From Amycolatopsis rubida (lineage in GTDB: Bacteria; Actinomycetota; Actinomycetes; Mycobacteriales; Pseudonocardiaceae): DNA of 64,000 nucleotides. Location of the stretch: positions 186,001 through 250,000 of the forward strand of contig NZ_FOWC01000004.1 of NCBI RefSeq assembly GCF_900115345.1, written 5' to 3'. A program made the position numbers and the translations under genes. Below the pieces are notes generated by a model that saw nothing but the letters and a program-made list of their open reading frames with translations, was not told the DNA's origin and did no database searches. Shown one piece after another: positions 41,791-49,071 of this stretch; the first letter of the stretch is position 1, and every line of letters starts with the position of its first letter.

Positions 41791-42830
41791 GCGCTCCCAC
41801 GAAGGACATCCAGACCACTGTGGACGGCGAATTCGTCAAGCCGCCGCTGGGGAAACGGCTCGTCGGAGCCAACACATTCTGGATCGCGCTGGTGCTGATC
41901 GCGCTGATCGCGGTCTTCACCGCCATCGCCCCGGCCGAGTTCGCGACGGTGTTCACCTTCCAGACGCTGCTGATCGAAACGTCCGTGCTGCTGGTGCTTT
42001 CGGTCGGCATGACCTTCGTGATCATCACCTCCGGCATCGATCTGTCCGTCGGGTCGGTGCTGATCTTCGCCGGCATGGTCGCGGGAAAGACCATGGAAGC
42101 GCTCAGCGGCGGCGACGCCTCGAACGCCGGATGGGGCGTGATCCTCGCCGGATTGGTCGCCGCGGTGCTCGCGGGGGCGGTCTGGGGCCTGATCAACGGA
42201 TTCCTCATCGCGGTGGCGGGCATCCCGCCGCTGATCGTCACGCTCGGCACCATGGGCGCCGCACTCGGCGTGTCGCTCCTGCTCAACAACGGGTCGGACG
42301 TGCGCACCGTGCCCGCCCAGCTGACCAAGACCCTCGGCTACGGCACGCTGTTCGGCGGGATCCCGAACCTCGTTCTGGTGGCCGTGGTGATCACGCTGAT
42401 CGGCGCGTGGCTGCTGCACACCACGCGGTTCGGCCGCTACACGTACGCGGTCGGCTCGAACGCCGAGGCGGCGCGGCGGTCGGGCATCGGCGTGACCGCG
42501 CACCTGCTGAAGGTGTACCTGCTCACCGGTTTCCTCGCCGGAATCGCGGGTTTCATGTCGCTCGCCTATTACGCGTCGACCACGGTCTCGGCGCACGCCA
42601 CCGACAACCTCAACTCCATCTCCGCGACGGTGATGGGCGGCACGAGTCTCTTCGGCGGCATCGGCTCCATGCTGGGCACGGTGATCGGGGTGTTCATCCC
42701 GGCGGTGCTGCGGAAGGGCTTCAACATCACGCACGTGCAGGATTACTGGCAGCAGATCGCCGTCGGCGCGGTCCTGATCGCGGCGGTGTGGTTCGACCAG
42801 CGCCATCGCCGCAAGCGCAACTCCCGCTGA
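41787..42830 (+). CDS. Sugar ABC transporter permease (RbsC/FrcC type)
   Basis: 347 residues with about nine membrane segments. The motif SGIDLSVGSVLIFAGMVAG near residue 80 and the late GGTSLFGGIGSMLGTVIGVFIPAVLRKGFN identify the BPD_transp_2 family used for ribose, galactose, xylose and fructose. It presumably dimerises and pairs with the ATPase and the lipoprotein encoded on either side. Given the two alpha-mannosidases and the isomerase in the same regulon, mannose is the most likely cargo. Confidence 0.9.
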   Translation: MSAPTKDIQTTVDGEFVKPPLGKRLVGANTFWIALVLIALIAVFTAIAPAEFATVFTFQTLLIETSVLLVLSVGMTFVIITSGIDLSVGSVLIFAGMVAGKTMEALSGGDASNAGWGVILAGLVAAVLAGAVWGLINGFLIAVAGIPPLIVTLGTMGAALGVSLLLNNGSDVRTVPAQLTKTLGYGTLFGGIPNLVLVAVVITLIGAWLLHTTRFGRYTYAVGSNAEAARRSGIGVTAHLLKVYLLTGFLAGIAGFMSLAYYASTTVSAHATDNLNSISATVMGGTSLFGGIGSMLGTVIGVFIPAVLRKGFNITHVQDYWQQIAVGAVLIAAVWFDQRHRRKRNSR

Positions 42831-42861
42831 ATCGATCCCCGAGTACAAAGAGGTGCTTACG

Positions 42862-43863
42862 ATGAAGTTCAGCAAAACCGTTCTCGCCGCGGGAACGCTC
42901 GCGTCCGCGGCGATGCTGGTGGCCGCGTGCGGCGCCGGGCAGGTGGGACAGAGCGGGTCCGGGGACCAGCCCGGCGGCAACTCGGCGAACAGCAAGAAGC
43001 TGGCACTGGTGCCGGGTGTGCAGGCGGAGCCGTTCTACATCTCAATGCAGTGCGGCGCGCAGGAGGAAGCGAAAAAACTCGGCTACGAGCTGACCACGCA
43101 GGCCCCGCAGAAGTTCGACGCGGCCATGCAGACCTCGATCGTCAACGCGATGGGTTCCAATCCGCCCGCCGCGCTGCTCATCGCGCCGACCGACGACCAG
43201 GCGATGCTCGCCCCGATCCAGCAGGTGCGCAACCGCGGCGCGAAGATCGTCGAGGTCGACACTTCGCTCAAGGACAAGAGCGTCGCGGTGTCGTCGGTTT
43301 CCTCGGACAACGCCGAGGGCGGCAAGCTCGCCGCGCAGACCATGGCGAAGCTGGTCGGCGACAAGCCGGGATCGGTGCTGATCCTCGACACCATCGCGGG
43401 CACCTCCACCACCGCCGCCCGCGCGAAGGGCTTCGAGGACGAGCTCAAGAACCACCCGAACCTCAAGTCGACGGGCATCCAGTTCACCCAGAACGAACCG
43501 GAGCAAGCCGCGGCGAAGGTGACCGCGGCGCTGGTCTCGACGCCGGACCTGGCCGGGATCTTCGCCACCAACCTCAACACCGGCGAGGGCGCGGCGACCG
43601 GCCTGCGCAACGCGGGCAAGATCGGCAAGGTGAACCTGGTCGGCTTCGACGCCAGCCCGTCCGAAGTGGACGGTCTGAAGAAGGGCGAGTACCAGGCGCT
43701 CATCGCGCAGGACCCGGCGCAGATCGGCACCAAGGGAGTCGACCAGGCGGTGGCCGCGCTCGAGGGCAAGCCGACCGAGCGGGACCTGACCGCGCAGCTG
43801 CACTCGATCACCAAGGACGATCTGGACGCCAGTTCGAAGTACTTCTACAAGCAGAAGTGCTAG
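42862..43863 (+). CDS. Sugar-binding lipoprotein of ABC importer
   Basis: 333 residues from ATG 42862 (AAAGAGG 8 bases upstream). Lipobox LVAAC with Cys23. The periplasmic-binding-protein type 1 fold is clear: ALVPGVQAEPFYISMQCGAQEEAKKLGYEL, SNPPAALLIAPTDD, SVSSDNAEGGKLAAQTMAKLVG, GIFATNLNTGEGAATGLRNAGK, VNLVGFDASPSEVDGLKKGE. It captures the monosaccharide outside the membrane. Last gene of the LacI operon; a hairpin follows at 43877. Confidence 0.9.
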   Translation: MKFSKTVLAAGTLASAAMLVAACGAGQVGQSGSGDQPGGNSANSKKLALVPGVQAEPFYISMQCGAQEEAKKLGYELTTQAPQKFDAAMQTSIVNAMGSNPPAALLIAPTDDQAMLAPIQQVRNRGAKIVEVDTSLKDKSVAVSSVSSDNAEGGKLAAQTMAKLVGDKPGSVLILDTIAGTSTTAARAKGFEDELKNHPNLKSTGIQFTQNEPEQAAAKVTAALVSTPDLAGIFATNLNTGEGAATGLRNAGKIGKVNLVGFDASPSEVDGLKKGEYQALIAQDPAQIGTKGVDQAVAALEGKPTERDLTAQLHSITKDDLDASSKYFYKQKC

Positions 43864-43876
43864 CTTAAGGTCCGGC

Positions 43877-43910
43877 CGAAGGGGACTTTCCGCACGGAAA
43901 GTCCCCTTCG
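43877..43910 (+). terminator. Terminator of mannoside operon
   Basis: CGAAGGGGACTTTCCG (43877-43892) pairs exactly with CGGAAAGTCCCCTTCG (43895-43910), a 16-bp stem 11 bp after the last stop codon. Confidence 0.85.
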
Positions 43911-43962
43911 CCGTGTTCGGCGCTACTATCTACTCCCCCAGGTACCCGAGGGGAGGCCGTCG

Positions 43963-45012
43963 ATGACCGAGAGTGCCCGGCTGCCGTGGCGCTCCCGCCC
44001 GGACGCCGTCGGCGTGCTCGGCGCGGCGCGGAAAGTCGCCGACGACCTCAAGGACGGCCTGTCCGGAGTCCGTGCCCGACGCGCCGCACACGGGCTGCGA
44101 CGGCTTTTCGACGTCGCCGGGCTGGGGCTCGCGGATTTGTCCGGCGCCTTGATGTGGTCCGGCCGCCCCGGCGCCGACGAAGCGGTGTCCCAAATCCTGG
44201 ACGACGTGCTGCATCAGGAAGAGCCGATCACCTCGCGTGGCGTGACGGCAGTTCCGTTGCACGTCCACGACGAGCTGACGGGCGCGTTGCTGCTGGTCGG
44301 CGAGGTGCCCGGCGCGGTGACGCGGCAGGCGGCGGACCTGGTCGTGCAGTCTTTGGAGCGGGGTCGGCTCGAAGCTTCGGCGGACCAGGCCGCGCAAGCC
44401 GAACTCCGGGCCCTGCGGGCGGAGATGTCGCCGCATTTCGTCTACAACGCGCTCACCGTGATCGCCTCGTTCGTCCGGTCGGAACCGGATCGCGCCCGCG
44501 ATCTGATGCTTGATTTCGCCGACTACACCCGCTACAGCCTCTCCAGGCACGGCGAGTACACCGTCGTCGCGGAGGAGTTCCGCGCGGTGGAAACGTATCT
44601 CGCGCTGCAGCGGGCGGTGCTGGGCGAAAGACTGAAGGTGCAGGTGCGGGTCGCGCCGGAAGTGCTTGCGGTGGCGGTGCCGTACCTGGTACTCGAACCC
44701 CTCGTGGAAAACGCGATCCGGCACGGCATCGAGCCGCGGTCGGGCACCGGGCTCGTCCAGGTGCACGGACAGGCGGAAGGGAACGACTGCGTGATCAGCG
44801 TCGAGGACGACGGGGTCGGCATGGAGCCCGAGCGCGCCGCGGCCATCCTCGCGGGCAGCGGCGACGGCACCGGACTCGGACTGGCCAATGTGGACAGACG
44901 ATTGCGCACCGTGTACGGGGCCTGGTACGGGCTGACCGTGGAAACGGCGGCCGGCGAAGGCACCCGGGTCGTGCTGCGCGTGCCGCGGTTCCAGCCGGGG
45001 GTGCTGCCGTGA
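43963..45012 (+). CDS. LytS-type sensor histidine kinase
   Basis: 349 residues without membrane segments. Residues 40-130 look like a GAF/PAS-like sensor; the kinase begins at LRALRAEMSPHFVYNALTVIASFV, with His158 as the phosphorylation site of the His_kinase (PF06580) family; the ATPase part has LEPLVENAIRHGI and GLGLANVDRRL. The gene overlaps its LytTR partner (GTGA). LytS/LytTR pairs next to solute symporters are known to sense carboxylates in other bacteria (BtsSR, YpdAB); here symporters follow at 46936 and 49068. The absence of membrane helices means a cytosolic signal. Confidence 0.86.
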   Translation: MTESARLPWRSRPDAVGVLGAARKVADDLKDGLSGVRARRAAHGLRRLFDVAGLGLADLSGALMWSGRPGADEAVSQILDDVLHQEEPITSRGVTAVPLHVHDELTGALLLVGEVPGAVTRQAADLVVQSLERGRLEASADQAAQAELRALRAEMSPHFVYNALTVIASFVRSEPDRARDLMLDFADYTRYSLSRHGEYTVVAEEFRAVETYLALQRAVLGERLKVQVRVAPEVLAVAVPYLVLEPLVENAIRHGIEPRSGTGLVQVHGQAEGNDCVISVEDDGVGMEPERAAAILAGSGDGTGLGLANVDRRLRTVYGAWYGLTVETAAGEGTRVVLRVPRFQPGVLP

Positions 45013-45764
45013 GCGGGCTGCGGGTGCTGGCGGTCGACGACCTCGCGCCGGCCTTGGACGAACTGTGCCGGATGCTGCGCGAGGCGCCGGAGGTCGGCGA
45101 GGTCGTCGGCGCGAGTGATGCGCTGAAGGCACTGAAACTGTTGCAGGCAGACCATTTCGACGCGGTCTTCCTCGACATTTCGATGCCCGGCTTGGACGGG
45201 CTCGAACTCGCGTCGCTGCTGGCGAAACTGTCCGAACCGCCGGTGATCGTGTTCGTCACCGCGCACGACGGGCACGCAGTGACCGCGTACGGCATCGGCG
45301 CGGTCGACTATCTCCTCAAGCCGGTGCGCACGGAACGGCTTTCCGCCGCACTCGCGAAGGTGACGCGGCTGGTGCCGAGCGGCCGTCGACAGTCCGCTCC
45401 GGACGCGATGGCCGCGCTGCCGGTCGATTCCGGCGGCCGCACGCGGTACGTCCGGCGCGACGACGTGCTGTTCGCCGAAGCCAACGGCGACTACGTCCGG
45501 CTCCACACGCGCGACGGCGTGCACCCGGTGCGGATGCCGATCTCGCGGCTCGAAGAATATTGGGAAGGCACTGGGTTTACCCGGGTGCACCGCGGATTCC
45601 TGCTCGCGGTCAGTGCGGTGCTGGAACTGCGGAGCGACACGACAGGCGGGTTGCTGGCGCACACCGAGGCCGGGGACGTGCCGGTGAGCCGACGGCATGC
45701 GCGGGATCTCCGGGACCGGTTGCTGGAAGCGGCGCAGCGCGGGCAGCTCGGGAGTGCCCGGTGA
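45009..45764 (+). CDS. LytTR-family response regulator
   Basis: 251 residues. The receiver carries Asp10/Asp11, phosphoacceptor Asp56 (VFLDISMPGLDG) and LLKPV. The LytTR DNA-binding domain runs from about 140 to 245 (TRYVRRDDVLFAEANGDYVRLHTRDG, FTRVHRGFLLAVSAV). GTG 45009 overlaps the kinase stop and its own stop overlaps the next GTG. It likely activates the downstream symporter genes by binding direct repeats in the intergenic region, which I could not pick out with confidence because of the tandem array there. Confidence 0.9.
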   Translation: MSGLRVLAVDDLAPALDELCRMLREAPEVGEVVGASDALKALKLLQADHFDAVFLDISMPGLDGLELASLLAKLSEPPVIVFVTAHDGHAVTAYGIGAVDYLLKPVRTERLSAALAKVTRLVPSGRRQSAPDAMAALPVDSGGRTRYVRRDDVLFAEANGDYVRLHTRDGVHPVRMPISRLEEYWEGTGFTRVHRGFLLAVSAVLELRSDTTGGLLAHTEAGDVPVSRRHARDLRDRLLEAAQRGQLGSAR

Positions 45765-46111
45765 GCCGCACCAAACGCGTCGCCGTCACCAGCCCGCAGA
45801 CGAGGCTCGCCCGGTCGCGGCGGCTCGAACGCGGCCGGTGGCGGATGCCGCGCCTGCGCGCGCCGGAAGCGGAACGCGCGGCGGTGCTGTACCGGATCCA
45901 GCGCAAGCGCGGGATCCCCGCGCTGGTGGCGATGTTCGTGCTGGTGCTGGGTCTGCCGGTGCTGTTCTCGCTCGCCCCGTCGCTCGACAGCGTGCGACTG
46001 TGGGGAATTCCGCTGTCCTGGCTGCTGATCGCGGTCCTGCCGTATCCGGTGCTGGCCGGGCTCTCGTGGTGGCAGCTGCGCCGCGCGGAAAAGATCGAGG
46101 ACGATCGGTGA
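45761..46111 (+). CDS. Small two-helix membrane protein in two-component operon
   Basis: 116 residues from GTG 45761 overlapping the LytTR stop. Residues 1-50 are basic; two hydrophobic segments follow (IPALVAMFVLVLGLPVLFSLAP and LWGIPLSWLLIAVLPYPVLAG). The C-terminus reads WWQLRRAEKIEDDR. Size and position resemble the small DUF485-like partners encoded with acetate-type symporters, though the sequence is not a clear DUF485. It may pair with the symporter at 46936. Confidence 0.7.
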   Translation: MSRTKRVAVTSPQTRLARSRRLERGRWRMPRLRAPEAERAAVLYRIQRKRGIPALVAMFVLVLGLPVLFSLAPSLDSVRLWGIPLSWLLIAVLPYPVLAGLSWWQLRRAEKIEDDR

Positions 46112-46166
46112 GCCGAGTGCCCGCAGCGCTCCGATGTGGCATTGGGTGCGTCGGCCCGGCGTGGCG

Positions 46167-46197
46167 CGTGTTCCGCCGCCCGGCGTGGCGGAACACG
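46167..46197 (+). terminator. Hairpin after two-component operon
   Basis: CGTGTTCCGCC (46167-46177) pairs perfectly with GGCGGAACACG (46187-46197), loop of 9, located 56 bp beyond the membrane-protein stop. Confidence 0.65.
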
Positions 46198-46310
46198 GAG
46201 GCGACGAACCGGACACGGTTTGCCCCCTTCGGCGGTACCCGTTGCCTTCGCCGCAGTAATGTCCGGCGCGGCCTGGAGATTGCCTGCGCCCACTGTGGCA
46301 TTGGGGTTTC

Positions 46311-46360
46311 TCAGCAGCTGTGGTGCGCGGGCTCCGCTGCGGCGATGCGCAGCATCCGGC
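46311..46360. repeat. Dispersed repeat copy (TCAGCAGCTGTGGTG family)
   Basis: Begins TCAGCAGCTGTGGTGCGCGG and continues through GGCGATGCGCAGCATCCGGC, closely matching 25584-25634. A GCATTG motif precedes both copies, and the context is again downstream of an operon. Confidence 0.65.
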
Positions 46361-46485
46361 CGGGTCGCGTGGTTCCCCTCACAGACGTTCGCACCAACCC
46401 GGCCAGGGTCAGTGGCCAGGGGCGGCTCCGCGCACCACGCCCGCGCGGGCTCTCGCCCCGGCCACGGCGGGCCCGGGTCGCGGTG

Positions 46486-46755
46486 GCGAAGTCCGCAGTA
46501 GCGAGGTCCGCAGTAGCGAGGTCCGCAGTAGCGAAGTCCGCAGTAGCGAAGTCCGCAGTAGCGAAGTCCGCAGTCGCGAAGTCCGCAGTAGCGAAGTCCG
46601 CAGTAGCGAGGTCCGCAGTAGCGAGGTCCGCAGTAGCGAGGTCCGCAGTAGCGAGGTCCGCAGTAGCGAGGTCCGCAGTAGCGAGGTCCGCAGTAGCGAG
46701 GTCCGCAGTAGCGAGGTCCGCAGTAGCGAGGTCCGCAGTAGCGAGGTCCGCAGTG
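46486..46755. repeat. 15-bp tandem repeat, 18 copies
   Basis: The unit GCGAGGTCCGCAGTA (or GCGAAGTCCGCAGTA) repeats 18 times without interruption; variation is mainly at the fifth base (G or A). The array is 270 bp. A 15-bp unit keeps all frames open and yields pentapeptide runs (AVARS forward, ATADL reverse). The length is likely to vary between strains. Confidence 0.97.
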
Positions 46756-46793
46756 GGCTCCTTGAGGGAGTCTGGTTCCCTCAAGGAGCCCAC
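46753..46793. repeat. Palindrome at the end of the 15-bp array
   Basis: GTGGGCTCCTTGAGGGA (46753-46769) pairs with TCCCTCAAGGAGCCCAC (46777-46793), loop of 7. The TGAGGGA/TCCCTCA core resembles the palindrome at 35384. The array abuts it directly. Confidence 0.8.
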
Positions 46794-46935
46794 CGCGGAC
46801 CTCAGCAGGAGGAAAGCCGCCCGGTGCGTCTCGTCGGCCGGTGCGCCGCAGCGCCCCGACCGCGAACCCGCCCACCGCGCTACCGAGAAAACCTCATTGA
46901 GGGGCGCAGCCGGAGCGGCGGGCGGGGGCGGATAG

Positions 46936-48648
46936 ATGGACATCGCGCTCGCGGTAGCCCCGGTCGTCCTCGTCACGCTGCTCATCGGCGTGCGCGGGGT
47001 CGCCGCCATGCGCACCACGTCCGACTTCCTGGTGGCTTCCCGGCGAATCTCGCCCTTCGTCAACTCCGCCGCGGTCTCCGGCGAATACCTCTCCGCAGCG
47101 TCGTTCCTCGGCGTCGCCGGGCTGATGGTGAAGGACGGCGTCGGCGCGCTCTGGTACCCGGTCGGCTTCACCGCGGGATACGTGGCGATGCTGGTCCTTG
47201 TCGCCGCGCCCATGCGCAGATCCGGCGCACTCACCGTCCCCGACTTCGCCGAAGCACGCCTCGCCTCTCCCGCACTACGCCGTCTCGCCGCGGTTGTCGT
47301 GCTGGTGATCGGAACCATCTACGTAGTCCCGCAATTCCGTACCGCCGGGCTGGTGCTCACCGCGGTCGGCGGGACCCCGTACTGGGTCGGCGTGGTCATC
47401 GCGGGCACCGCGGTCAGCGTCACGCTCGCGCTCGGCGGGATGCGCGCGGCGACGTACGTCCAGGCGTTCCAGTTCTTCCTGAAACTCGTGCTGTTCCTCG
47501 TTCCCGCGTTGTGGCTGGTGCTCCAGATCGGGGCCGAAACCCGCGACGCGAGCCTCACCCCGGTCGAGTTCACCCGCTTCTCGCACGCCACCCCGGTGCA
47601 GTTCGACCACGACGTCACCCTGACCTTCCGCGAGCCCACCGCGATCGAGGGCCGCGGCACGGTGCCGCCCGGGCAACTGGTGGCGCACAAGGGAGAACAG
47701 CTCACCTTCGCCGCCGGTGCGCAGGTCCCCGGCGTCAGCGGAGAGATCGCGCTCGGCGGGCCGGACTGGCAGCGTCCGCTGCTGGAAATCGACAAGGGGT
47801 ACCCGCTGCTCGGCACCTGGGCGGTCCTCATCGCAACCGTCCTCGGCACGATGGGCCTCCCCCACGTCCTGATGCGCTTCCACACCAGCCCGGACGGCCG
47901 CGCCGCACGCCGCACCGCCGCGATCACCGTGGCGCTGCTCGGAGTCTTCTACCTCTTCCCCGGCGTCTACGGCGTCCTCGGCCGAGTGCTTGTGCCGCAG
48001 CTGTACTTGTCCGGCAACACCGACACCGTGGTCGTCGCGCTCCCCTCGCAGGTCGACCACAGCTGGGCCGGGCAGTTGTTCACCGCGTTGCTGACCGCGG
48101 GCGCGTTCGCCGCGTTTCTCGCGACGTCGCTGGGGTTGCTGCTGGTGATGTCCGGCGCGCTCGCCTACGACCTGATGCCCGGGGGCCTGCGCCGGCTGCG
48201 GGTGACGGTCGTGTTCGCCGCGATCGCGATGGTGCTGCTCGCGCTGCCGTCCGCTCGGCTCGACGCCGGGGTGCTGGTGACGTGGGGGTTCACCGTCGCG
48301 GCGTCCACGTTCTGCCCGCTGCTCGTGCTCGGCATCTGGTGGCAGCGGCTCACCGCGGCGGGCGCGATCGCCGGAGTGCTGACGGGTCTGGCTGCCTCGT
48401 CCGGGTCGATCCTGTTCGCGCTGGCGGGACCTTCGATGCAGGGTTGGGTGGCGATCCTGGTCGCGCAACCGGCACCCTGGTCGGTACCGCTCGCGTTCGG
48501 CGTGATGATCACGGTGTCACTGCGCGGGCGCCCACCGTCCTGGGCCGGGGCCGCGATGCTGCGGCTGCACCTCGACGAACGCCCTTCGTCCGCGCCCGGT
48601 GACCGTTCGTCAACCGTTCGTCGTGCGGCGAGGCGTTTGAGCCGCTGA
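46936..48648 (+). CDS. Sodium:solute symporter (acetate/monocarboxylate type)
   Basis: 570 residues with about 13 membrane segments. The SSS signature is present: RTTSDFLVASRRISPFVNSAAVSGEYLSAASFLGVAGLMV near residues 26-66, and GLPHVLMRFHTSPDGRAARRTA near 310. A 100-residue hydrophilic insertion (residues 198-275, with PTAIEGRGTVPPGQLVAHKGEQLTF) separates two helices and is not in the ActP paralogue at 49068. The C-terminus is basic. It follows the LytS/LytTR operon after the repeat-rich gap. The substrate is probably acetate or another short monocarboxylate. Confidence 0.87.
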   Translation: MDIALAVAPVVLVTLLIGVRGVAAMRTTSDFLVASRRISPFVNSAAVSGEYLSAASFLGVAGLMVKDGVGALWYPVGFTAGYVAMLVLVAAPMRRSGALTVPDFAEARLASPALRRLAAVVVLVIGTIYVVPQFRTAGLVLTAVGGTPYWVGVVIAGTAVSVTLALGGMRAATYVQAFQFFLKLVLFLVPALWLVLQIGAETRDASLTPVEFTRFSHATPVQFDHDVTLTFREPTAIEGRGTVPPGQLVAHKGEQLTFAAGAQVPGVSGEIALGGPDWQRPLLEIDKGYPLLGTWAVLIATVLGTMGLPHVLMRFHTSPDGRAARRTAAITVALLGVFYLFPGVYGVLGRVLVPQLYLSGNTDTVVVALPSQVDHSWAGQLFTALLTAGAFAAFLATSLGLLLVMSGALAYDLMPGGLRRLRVTVVFAAIAMVLLALPSARLDAGVLVTWGFTVAASTFCPLLVLGIWWQRLTAAGAIAGVLTGLAASSGSILFALAGPSMQGWVAILVAQPAPWSVPLAFGVMITVSLRGRPPSWAGAAMLRLHLDERPSSAPGDRSSTVRRAARRLSR

Positions 48649-48720
48649 CGGTTTCCCCGGCTCGGAGTCCTCCCTACTGTGTCGCGGACCACATCCGCAG
48701 CGTCGCACAAGGGAGATCCC

Positions 48721-49071
48721 ATGAGCGCAGGCGACCCGTCCGGCGCCCCGCCGGACCCGGCCTGGGAGCAGGTGCACGACAGCGCCGAGTTCCGCCAACT
48801 CCGCGGCAGGCTCCGCCGGTTCGTGTTCCCGATGGCCGGACTGTTCCTCGCCTGGTACCTGCTCTACGTCCTGCTCGCCGACTACGCGCACGGCTTCATG
48901 AGCACGAAGATCACCGGCAACTTCACCGTCGGCCTCCTCTTCGGGCTGCTGCAGTTCGTGTCCACGTTCCTCATCACGTGGCTGTACGTCCGCTACGCCA
49001 ACAAGAACCTCGACCCGCTCGCCGAACGGATCAAGGACGACATCGAGAACCCGGCGAAGGAGGGCGCATGA
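48721..49071 (+). CDS. DUF485 membrane protein, symporter partner
   Basis: 116 residues from ATG 48721 (GGGAGA upstream). Two membrane segments: FPMAGLFLAWYLLYVLLADYA and VGLLFGLLQFVSTFLITWLYVRYA. The EFRQLRGRLRRFVFPM start and YANKNLDPLAERI end are the DUF485 pattern. DUF485 proteins are encoded immediately before acetate/cation symporters; here the stop overlaps the ActP ATG (ATGA), so a complex or a chaperone role is likely. Confidence 0.9.
   Translation: MSAGDPSGAPPDPAWEQVHDSAEFRQLRGRLRRFVFPMAGLFLAWYLLYVLLADYAHGFMSTKITGNFTVGLLFGLLQFVSTFLITWLYVRYANKNLDPLAERIKDDIENPAKEGA

Larger units (their letters stand above)
46112..46935. other. 824-bp gap made of repeats, before symporter gene
   Basis: No credible gene. 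Left to right it holds a hairpin (46167-46197), a dispersed repeat (46311-46360), an 18-copy 15-bp array (46486-46755) and a palindrome (46753-46793). Long open frames on both strands here are products of the 15-bp array, which keeps every frame open. The symporter promoter must lie to the right of about 46800. Confidence 0.7.

Noticed and set aside
46486-46755. Possible CRISPR array
   Set aside because: Units are contiguous with no spacers, and there are no cas genes nearby; the same applies to the 36-bp array at 12486.
45610-47318. Minus-strand frames with CGPRY or ADLAT repeats that resemble a pentapeptide-repeat protein
   Set aside because: The 15-bp array keeps every frame open, the frames start inside the antisense of the symporter, and no ribosome site is present.
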